Shown in pieces: positions 4,874-10,605 of a stretch of DNA of 11,884 bases. Every line of letters begins with the position of its first letter. The stretch's first letter is position 1. The notes under the pieces were generated by a model. That model made no database searches. It saw nothing but the letters and a program-made list of their open reading frames with translations, and was not told the origin of the DNA. The position numbers and the translations under genes are program-made. The stretch is from Bacteroidota bacterium (GTDB taxonomy: Bacteria; Bacteroidota; Bacteroidia; Chitinophagales; Chitinophagaceae): positions 1 to 11,884 of the forward strand of contig JAEWBT010000056.1 in assembly GCA_023391015.1 (NCBI GenBank), in the 5' to 3' direction.

Positions 4874-7008
4874 AGCATTTTGGCGTTGTACTTGATTTTG
4901 GCATTGCGACGGGCACCTTGCTGAAGGGCATTTCCGACTCCCTGACGCAGTTGCATGGAAAGCGTCATTTTTTGCTGCTCCATCGTGGCGGCATCCTGCG
5001 GCGGCAATGCGTTGGTTACGCGCATGGTGAGGGTAGTAAAGAAAATACCGTCGTTGCCACGGATGGCCGGCGAGGTAGCACCTTGCTGGAAGCCTTTGTA
5101 GAAAGAATAGCCCACTACTTTAGGTTCAAAACCTAGGCTGGGCGCAAACGGATTGGCAAAGGAGAAGGAATCGCTCTGGAAAATGGCCTGCTGGCTGGCA
5201 GCGGCTACTTCTTCCAGGGTTTTCATCTTGCCATATTTGGCCAATAGCACATCGCCCTTCTTTTGCGCTTTCACCAACTGCTCAATTTGCGGGCGGGTGG
5301 ATTCGTCGAGCGTTACCGGACCGGCATCTTTAATTCCGGAAATCTTGGCCACTACGTAGCGGTCTTCTACGTGGAAAGGGTTGGATACCGCGCCGGTTTT
5401 GCGGTCTTCGTCCCAAATCCAGGTAATCAACTCGCGGGAAGAACCGAGGCCACTGATGGTAAAGTCGTTTTGGCGGATATTTTCGGCCACTTTCTTTTGC
5501 AGCCCTTCCTTGGTAACGGTGGCGTCGAATGCTTTGGCATCGCCATTGCGACCGGCAAACGAAACCGCTTTGTTGTAGGCCGCGTCGTTGGTCACGGTGC
5601 TGGGTTGAAGCGCCTTGGCTACGACGGCCAGCTTGGTGGCCGTTTCAAAGGCTTTCTGGTCATTGATTTTAAGGATGTGCCAGCCAAATTGGGTTTTGAC
5701 CGCTTTCAGGTCGCCGGTTTTGCCTTCAAAGGCGGCGTCGTTGAATTCCGGAACCATCATGCCTTGCGCAAAATAGCCGAGGTCGCCGCCTTTGTCTTTG
5801 TTGCTTTGGTCGTCGGAGAACTGACGGGCCAGCGTGTCGAAAGAAGCACCGGCGCGGAGGGCAACGATAAGGCTGTCGGCCATTTTATGGGCTGCGCTGT
5901 CGTCGCGCGTTTGGTTCACAGCCAGCAGGATGTGTTGACCTTTCACACTATCAGGCATTGCTTTCTTTTCCAGCACGCGCACCATTTGGTAGCCGCCGCC
6001 ATCATAGAAAGGCCCTACCACGCTGCCGACCGGGTAGTTCAGGATAGAATCGGAGCCCGGTGTGGTAAACATTTTTTTGGTAAAATACCGACCCGCGTAG
6101 GGCACTTCGGAATTGCGGTTCACGAAAGACTCTACGTCGTTGGTCGTTTCGAACTCACTGCGTAGCGCTTGCAGCGTACCCAGCGAGCGGGCAGTATCTT
6201 CTGCGGAAGGCACCACATCAAAAGTTACATACTCGATGCTGCGCACCGGCTGGTCGATGGTGTATTGCTCTTTGTGTTTGTTGATATAAGCGTTCAGGTC
6301 GGCATCAGTAACTTTTACCTCTGCATCCGGAACCATCACAAACGGCAGCTTCACGAATTTGATGCTGGCCAGCTCGGCACCTTCTTCCATGGCTCTTTTG
6401 GCCAGGAGGGTTGGCGTATAAAGGCCGTTAAGCACCAGCGCATTGTATTTCTGAAGCTTGCGGGTGCGGGCCACCAATCGTTGCAGCGCGGCCCATTCTT
6501 CCTGCAAACGCTGCCGCTGATTGGGATCCTGGATTTGGGGAACCTGTTGTTCAAAGGCGGCAATGAGCTGCGGGTTAAACATCCCGGTTTCCTGGTCTTT
6601 AAAGTAAGGAAACTGTTGCACCATTGGGTCGGGTGCTGCGCCGCGAATGAGGTCTCTGAGTTCGGCATCCGTAACCCTAATGCCCAACCGCTCCATATCG
6701 TCTTCTACCAGCTTGTTATATACCAGTTCATCGAGCACTTGTTGGCGGATCTGTGCGCGGGAGGCTTCATCGAGGGGTTTGCCCTGGCTGTAGAGCGGCA
6801 CGAGCAGTTCGTAATCTGCCAGTTGTTGCTGATAGTCTTTGGCATCAATCTTGTTGCCATTTACGGAGGCAACGCTGGTGTCTTTACCAAATAAAGATTG
6901 AAGCGGACCGTTGGCCGAGTCCATCAGGATAAAACCAACCAGGGAAACCCCAATGAGTCCACCTACCACTTTTGCGTATTTGGTACGCAGATTTTGTATA
7001 ACCGACAT
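4870..7008 (-). CDS. ppiD: PpiD/SurA-type peptidylprolyl isomerase, membrane-anchored
   Basis: The 712-residue protein has a short cytoplasmic N-terminus (MSVIQNLRTKYAK), one membrane anchor at about 14-30 (VVGGLIGVSLVGFILM), and a periplasmic chaperone region opening with SVASVNGNKIDAKDYQQQL, the SurA_N pattern. A parvulin (PpiC-type) domain spans about 357-450, with GQHILLAV, ASFDTLARQFSDD, KGGDLGYFAQGMMVPEF and TQFGWHILKI. Parvulins catalyse cis-trans isomerisation of X-Pro bonds; PpiD proteins assist folding of exported, especially outer-membrane, proteins. Length and order fit the Bacteroidota PpiD form, which has a long second half after the parvulin domain. An in-frame start at 7071 would add 21 residues, but MSVIQNLRTKYAK is the typical start, and a TAnnTTTG promoter element lies between the two. 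The TAG stop lies inside REP copy C. This gene forms the left border of the putative origin. Confidence 0.9.
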   Translation of the reverse strand: MSVIQNLRTKYAKVVGGLIGVSLVGFILMDSANGPLQSLFGKDTSVASVNGNKIDAKDYQQQLADYELLVPLYSQGKPLDEASRAQIRQQVLDELVYNKLVEDDMERLGIRVTDAELRDLIRGAAPDPMVQQFPYFKDQETGMFNPQLIAAFEQQVPQIQDPNQRQRLQEEWAALQRLVARTRKLQKYNALVLNGLYTPTLLAKRAMEEGAELASIKFVKLPFVMVPDAEVKVTDADLNAYINKHKEQYTIDQPVRSIEYVTFDVVPSAEDTARSLGTLQALRSEFETTNDVESFVNRNSEVPYAGRYFTKKMFTTPGSDSILNYPVGSVVGPFYDGGGYQMVRVLEKKAMPDSVKGQHILLAVNQTRDDSAAHKMADSLIVALRAGASFDTLARQFSDDQSNKDKGGDLGYFAQGMMVPEFNDAAFEGKTGDLKAVKTQFGWHILKINDQKAFETATKLAVVAKALQPSTVTNDAAYNKAVSFAGRNGDAKAFDATVTKEGLQKKVAENIRQNDFTISGLGSSRELITWIWDEDRKTGAVSNPFHVEDRYVVAKISGIKDAGPVTLDESTRPQIEQLVKAQKKGDVLLAKYGKMKTLEEVAAASQQAIFQSDSFSFANPFAPSLGFEPKVVGYSFYKGFQQGATSPAIRGNDGIFFTTLTMRVTNALPPQDAATMEQQKMTLSMQLRQGVGNALQQGARRNAKIKYNAKML

Positions 7009-7052
7009 AAGGAAGAGAAAGTACGAGCCTTTAAAAAATGTTGGAAAGTTTG

Positions 7053-7060
7053 CAAAAATA
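7053..7060 (-). promoter_or_regulatory. Bacteroidota-type -7 element for ppiD
   Basis: The minus strand reads TATTTTTG, a full match to TAnnTTTG, 44 bases upstream of ATG 7008. Transcription from near 7048 would exclude the alternative upstream start at 7071. The -33 region has no exact TTTG at the expected distance. Confidence 0.45.
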
Positions 7061-7179
7061 GGTTTATACACCTTTTAAACCACTTTCCCGGACGGGTTTC
7101 TGAAAATTCTTTTTCGCACGTAGTATAAGCGGTGGTTTTCGAATTTGCAAGGGTCGTGGATGTTCCACGCAAGGTTTAT

Positions 7180-7246
7180 TTATCCACATTGCCCTGTGGA
7201 TTATCCCTTTTTTTGTGTGGAAAACGTGTGGAAAAGATGTGGACAA
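7180..7246. other. Left DnaA-box cluster
   Basis: One perfect plus-strand box (7180-7188) is followed by four minus-strand boxes with one mismatch each: TGTGGATTA, TGTGGAAAA, TGTGGAAAA and TGTGGACAA at 7195, 7216, 7227 and 7238. The last three begin exactly 11 bases apart, about one helical turn, so DnaA monomers bound there would face the same side of the DNA. Confidence 0.8.
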
Positions 7247-7305
7247 CTTTCCCCTTTCTGTGGGTTTCGGTCTGCAATTTCTTTTTGTCAACATTGCAGG
7301 CCGGT

Positions 7306-7504
7306 TTATCCACAGCGTTATCCACACAAAAAGGGCAAATTTTCCGGAAATTTGAGCCTTTCTGAAAGTTATCCACAATGCTCTGTGGATATCATTAGCT
7401 GGTGCGGATTTATCTTGTGGATAACTGCATCTTTGCAGTGCATATTCAGGTGTTTTAGAGTGGTTTAATGGGTGATTTCCGGAAAAGTTATCCACATATC
7501 CACA
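7306..7504. other. Right DnaA-box cluster
   Basis: Perfect boxes lie at 7306, 7318, 7369 and 7488 (plus) and 7416 (minus); one-mismatch boxes ATATCCACA lie at 7384-7392 (minus) and 7496-7504 (plus). The pair 7306/7318 is spaced 12 bases. The pair 7488/7496 shares one base and directly borders the AT-rich tract. Confidence 0.85.
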
Positions 7505-7556
7505 CTCCTAATAAACACTTATCTCTTTTTTTAAAAAAATTTCTACCATTATTACT
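7505..7556. other. Candidate DNA unwinding element
   Basis: This 52-bp tract beside the last DnaA-box pair is strongly AT-rich, including TTTTTTTAAAAAAATTT (7525-7541), and ends directly before the nadA ATG. After the box come CTCC and then TAATAA, which loosely recalls the GC-rich spacer and TAG/TAA trios described for the Bacillus subtilis unwinding region. It must also hold nadA translation signals. Assignment is by position and composition only. Confidence 0.55.
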
Positions 7557-8567
7557 ATGGCTGTGGATTTCGAAAACGCTTTATCGCTTGTTGAGAAAAA
7601 AGGATTTCTGGATGTAGAAGTTCCTGCCGGTCTGGACCTCTACGCAGAAATTGAAAAACTCAAAAAAGAAAAAAACATTGTCCTGCTCGCGCATTATTAT
7701 CAGGAATCCGAGATTCAGGAGATTGCGGATTACATCGGCGACTCGCTCGGGCTGGCGCAGGCAGCAGCCAAAACCGATGCCGACATGATTCTTTTTGCCG
7801 GCGTTCACTTTATGGCCGAAACTGCCAAGATTCTGAATCCGGATAAAAAAGTATTGTTACCGGATCTGAAAGCGGGCTGTTCCCTCTCTGATTCCTGTCC
7901 ACCACCGGTTTTTAAAGCTTTTCGGGAAGCGCACCCAGACCATCTGGTGATCTCCTACATCAACTGTTCGGCAGGCATCAAGGCGTTAACGGATATTATC
8001 TGCACTTCTTCGAATGCGCAGCTTATTGTGGAAAGCCTCCCCAAAGACCAGAAGATTATTTTTGCGCCCGATAAAAATCTGGGGTCTTTTATCAACAAGC
8101 AAACCGGCCGGGATATGCTGCTTTGGAATGGTGCCTGCTTTGTGCACGAAATCTTTTCTCAGCAGCGTATTGCCAAATTGAAAGTCCGGCATCCGGATGC
8201 GCTTGTGATTGCCCACCCGGAATGCGAAACGGCCGTTTTGGAGCTGGCGGATTTTATTGGCTCCACGACGCAGATGATTAAATTTACGATGGAGAACCCG
8301 GCAACGAGTTTTATCGTAGTTACAGAGCCCGGAATTATCCACTCGATGGAAAAAGAAAGTCCGCAAAAGACTTTTATTCCGGCACCGCCGGACAATGCCT
8401 GCGCCTGCAACGAATGTCCGCACATGAAGCGCAATACGCTGGAAAAAGTGTATCTGGCGATGCGCTATGAAGTTCCGGAAATTTTGCTTCCGGAGGACCT
8501 TATGGATGCTGCCCGCAAGCCTGTTCAGCGAATGCTGGACTTAAGCCGTCAGTTTGGACTTGGCTAG
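7557..8567 (+). CDS. nadA: Quinolinate synthase A
   Basis: NadA condenses iminoaspartate with dihydroxyacetone phosphate to quinolinate, the precursor of the NAD ring, using an oxygen-sensitive [4Fe-4S] cluster in the cytoplasm. The 336-residue length fits the family. Motifs seen: LLAHYYQESEIQEIADYIGDSL (44-65), FAGVHFMAETAKIL, LPDLKAGCSLSDSC with Cys108, YINCSAGIKALTDIICTSSNA, FAPDKNLG, WNGACFVHE with Cys194, HPEC, and CACNECPHMKRNTLEKVY. Cys108, Cys194 and one cysteine of the last motif (Cys284 or, more likely, Cys287) are the expected cluster ligands. The start ATG follows the AT-rich tract at the right border of the putative origin; no clear Shine-Dalgarno is seen. The partner genes nadB and nadC are not in the window. 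I could not find a convincing promoter, which may lie among the DnaA boxes. Confidence 0.96.
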   Translation: MAVDFENALSLVEKKGFLDVEVPAGLDLYAEIEKLKKEKNIVLLAHYYQESEIQEIADYIGDSLGLAQAAAKTDADMILFAGVHFMAETAKILNPDKKVLLPDLKAGCSLSDSCPPPVFKAFREAHPDHLVISYINCSAGIKALTDIICTSSNAQLIVESLPKDQKIIFAPDKNLGSFINKQTGRDMLLWNGACFVHEIFSQQRIAKLKVRHPDALVIAHPECETAVLELADFIGSTTQMIKFTMENPATSFIVVTEPGIIHSMEKESPQKTFIPAPPDNACACNECPHMKRNTLEKVYLAMRYEVPEILLPEDLMDAARKPVQRMLDLSRQFGLG

Positions 8568-8583
8568 GGTCCGATTTTTTTCG

Positions 8584-8591
8584 TAGATTTA
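8584..8591 (+). promoter_or_regulatory. Possible -7 element for the T9SS cargo gene
   Basis: TAGATTTA lies in the 66-base gap between nadA and the next gene and matches seven of the eight positions of TAnnTTTG. A CTTG at 8559-8562 stands 21 bases upstream as a possible -33 box. It would start a leader of roughly 40 bases. The match is imperfect; read-through from nadA is the alternative. Confidence 0.3.
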
Positions 8592-8633
8592 CCTTTCATT
8601 TCTTCACGCATTTTTTAACCCTTTCTTATCAAG

Positions 8634-10538
8634 ATGAGAAAACAGTTACTCTCGTTGGTAGCCGTTGCATGTGCAGCCGTTACCACAACGTCTGAGGTTC
8701 AAGCTCAGGCCATCGATTTAATTGGTGGTGCTCGCTTTAAAGTTGTTGCGCCGGCCAATTTACAGGGTGCCCGGAATTTCACGTATTCCTACACCAGTGG
8801 TAGCCCCTGGGGGGGGGATATTGCTAATAATCCCCTTATTAGTCAGAAGGTGGTACAAGCTATTGGTACTGGTAACAACAATACTGATAGTCTTCTTTGT
8901 TCTTCCGCTTTTAATGGTACCGCATTATCTGGCAACATTGCTATTTTTTATCGTGGTAGCTGTAGCTTTAGTGAAAAAGCTTCTAATGCAGAAGCCGCTG
9001 GTGCCATTGCTGCCGTTATTATTAACAATGCGCCCGGCAATCCGATTCCAATGGGTGCCACAGCCGGCTTTAATGTTACCATTCCGGTATTCATGATTTC
9101 TGATGTGGATGGTGCTGCTTTGATGAACGCAATCCGAAATGGGGTTGATACCCGTCTTACAATTACCAAATGGGGCTCTGGTGCTGCCGGTGACATCGCG
9201 TTGATTCCAAACTTTAATGCTACTTATCATGCAGGTGCTATTCCCTGGAAGCAACTGACTACTGCCAATGGCAATCCTCGTCAGTATCGTGCCTATACGG
9301 GGGATGTGGTAGCAAACTTTGGTACGGATACTGCCAAGAATATGGTGCTTACTCGTGAAATTAGCTGGAAACCAATGGGTGGTTCTTATTCCCTGTTGAC
9401 TTCCGATACGGCTCATCTTTCTTCCCTGGCACCTGAAGATTCTATCGATTTGATCTTTAACCGGCGCGCCTACATGCCTCATGCAAGCGGACCGGGTTGG
9501 TTTATGTTTAAAAACCGCCTGAACAGCCCTGCTTCGGATATTGACACGGTTGACAACATCAATACTTCTTATGTTTATGCTTCCGACAGCATCTATTCTA
9601 CCACTGCCTGGGATACTGTAAACATGTGCCCTTCTTATGTGGGTGGTGTTCGTCTGGCTTCCAGCGGTCCTTTAGCTTGGGGTCCTTTGTTCTACACAGC
9701 CATTGGTGGTGACTATCCTTCCAAATTGCAATTTACCCTGGCTACGGATAACGCGGGTGATCTCGTAGGTAAGAATGTTACAACCGCAGCATTTAAGTTT
9801 AATGATGGAGCGAACGGTAACCCTGTAGATGGTATTTTCCAGGAAGGCGAACTGGACCTCATCGCACTTGGCTACTATGAGTTTGGCGTGAATGATACGG
9901 CTCGATACAGCACTTTTGTGGTGCCTTTCAATGCCTCTTTGGGCAGTGGTCCTATTCCTGCTTTGGATCCTCAGAGCACTTATTGGTATGCCGTATTCCC
10001 ATCTGATGGTGCTGTTTTCTTTGCTACCAACAGCGACGAGAATCCTTTTATGCGTTCTTTTGCTTCCAATAAGGTAGATACTACGCAGTACAACGCACCT
10101 TATTATTCTGGGGACATTAACGATGTCATCAACAATCTTAGCAATTCTGCTAATTACCGTATGTTCCCGTTCTATTCGACCAATAGTGCTGATTCGGTGG
10201 GTGTAGATCAAACCTCCAGCACACCGGCTATTGCATTGCACGTTTCCTCCACCCCGCTGGGTGTTAAAAATGCCGGAACGCCTTTATTCAATGCTTTCGA
10301 TGTGTTTCCAAACCCAACCAAAGGTGATTTGAACATCCGTTGGAGCGCTACCAAATCTTTTGGTACTGCTACCGTTACGCTTTTCAATGGTGTGGGTCAG
10401 GCAGTTCAGAATTTCAAGACTTCTGATCAATCCGGTCAGGCTCAGCTTTCTCTGGCTCATTTGCCTGCCGGTAACTACTGGGTAGTATTTGCTTCTAATG
10501 AAGGCATTGATAGCCGCCCTATCAAGATTGTAAAATAA
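8634..10538 (+). CDS. Secreted PA-domain protein with type IX secretion sorting domain
   Basis: The 634-residue protein has a signal peptide (MRKQLLSLVAVACAAVTTTSEVQAQ), a protease-associated (PA) domain at about 80-177 (SLLCSSAFNGTALSGNIAIF, RGSCSFSEKASNAEAAGAIA, IPVFMISDVDGAALMNAI), a long beta-rich Ser/Thr/Asn/Gly-rich middle, and a C-terminal T9SS type A sorting domain from about 557 (VFPNPTKGDLNI ... LPAGNYWVVF ... IKIVK). It would cross the outer membrane by T9SS and be anchored or released. PA domains usually accompany peptidases, but I see no HExxH, catalytic triad or zinc-peptidase motif, so no enzymatic role is assigned. Cys89 and Cys110 may pair. Codons ending in T (GGT, GCT, TCT) are far more frequent than in nadA and the left-arm genes, which may reflect high expression. 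A G9 run lies at 8809-8817. It has its own terminator. Confidence 0.88.
   Translation: MRKQLLSLVAVACAAVTTTSEVQAQAIDLIGGARFKVVAPANLQGARNFTYSYTSGSPWGGDIANNPLISQKVVQAIGTGNNNTDSLLCSSAFNGTALSGNIAIFYRGSCSFSEKASNAEAAGAIAAVIINNAPGNPIPMGATAGFNVTIPVFMISDVDGAALMNAIRNGVDTRLTITKWGSGAAGDIALIPNFNATYHAGAIPWKQLTTANGNPRQYRAYTGDVVANFGTDTAKNMVLTREISWKPMGGSYSLLTSDTAHLSSLAPEDSIDLIFNRRAYMPHASGPGWFMFKNRLNSPASDIDTVDNINTSYVYASDSIYSTTAWDTVNMCPSYVGGVRLASSGPLAWGPLFYTAIGGDYPSKLQFTLATDNAGDLVGKNVTTAAFKFNDGANGNPVDGIFQEGELDLIALGYYEFGVNDTARYSTFVVPFNASLGSGPIPALDPQSTYWYAVFPSDGAVFFATNSDENPFMRSFASNKVDTTQYNAPYYSGDINDVINNLSNSANYRMFPFYSTNSADSVGVDQTSSTPAIALHVSSTPLGVKNAGTPLFNAFDVFPNPTKGDLNIRWSATKSFGTATVTLFNGVGQAVQNFKTSDQSGQAQLSLAHLPAGNYWVVFASNEGIDSRPIKIVK
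8809..8817 (+). repeat. G9 homopolymer inside the T9SS cargo gene
   Basis: Nine consecutive G bases follow CCCCT in the codons for Pro-Trp-Gly-Gly-Asp, at about residues 58-61. Gain or loss of one base would shift the frame before the PA domain. The tract could have been shortened by other codons for Gly, so its length is not imposed by the protein. Confidence 0.9.
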
Positions 10539-10557
10539 GACTTTCGTCTTTCTTTAG

Positions 10558-10588
10558 AACCGGCTCTCTTTGGAGCCGGTTTTTTTTT
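10558..10588 (+). terminator. Rho-independent terminator of the T9SS cargo gene
   Basis: AACCGGCTC (10558-10566) pairs perfectly with GAGCCGGTT (10573-10581) around a 6-base loop, followed by a T9 tract (10580-10588). It starts 20 bases after the TAA stop. The loop contains TTTG, which may double as the -33 box of the mnmG promoter. Confidence 0.92.
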
Positions 10589-10601
10589 ATCCTTAATTTT
10601 G
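10569..10601 (+). promoter_or_regulatory. mnmG promoter overlapping the upstream terminator
   Basis: TTTG at 10569-10572 and TAATTTTG at 10594-10601 match the Bacteroidota -33 (TTTG) and -7 (TAnnTTTG) elements exactly, with 21 bases between. The start point would fall at or within a few bases of 10606, the A of the mnmG ATG, so the transcript may be leaderless. The -33 box lies at the end of the terminator hairpin's loop. Confidence 0.6.
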
Positions 10602-10605
10602 TGGT

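Larger units (their letters stand above)
7155..7556. other. oriC: Probable chromosomal replication origin (oriC)
   Basis: This gene-free stretch between divergent ppiD and nadA holds a dense set of DnaA boxes. Six are perfect TTATCCACA: 7180-7188, 7306-7314, 7318-7326, 7369-7377 and 7488-7496 on plus, and 7416-7424 on minus. Six more differ by one base: 7195-7203, 7216-7224, 7227-7235, 7238-7246 and 7384-7392 on minus, and 7496-7504 on plus. A 6-bp hairpin (CGTGGA-TGT-TCCACG, 7155-7169) marks the left edge, another (ACTGCA-TCTT-TGCAGT, 7424-7439) lies in the right half, and an AT-rich tract ends the region. Two copies of TTCCGGAA (7342-7349, 7477-7484) lie among the boxes. Genes on both sides point away, and mnmG (gidA), a frequent origin neighbour, lies 3 kb to the right. 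No dnaA or dnaN gene is visible, which is common in Bacteroidota. Confidence 0.88.

Noticed and set aside
5263..6165. 300-residue open frame on the plus strand
   Set aside because: It lies entirely antisense to the PpiD-like gene, shows no recognisable motif, and is a by-product of that gene's codon use.
7009..7071. N-terminal extension of PpiD (start at 7071)
   Set aside because: It would place 21 unconserved residues before MSVIQNLRTKYAK and start upstream of the likely transcription start near 7048.
7259..7267. TGTGGGTTT as a further DnaA box
   Set aside because: Two or more mismatches in the TTATNCACA core; too weak to count.
7064..7495. Open frames of 66-143 residues on both strands in the origin
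   Set aside because: Their translations are made of DnaA-box repeats (such as repeated VDN/WIT segments) and show no domain.
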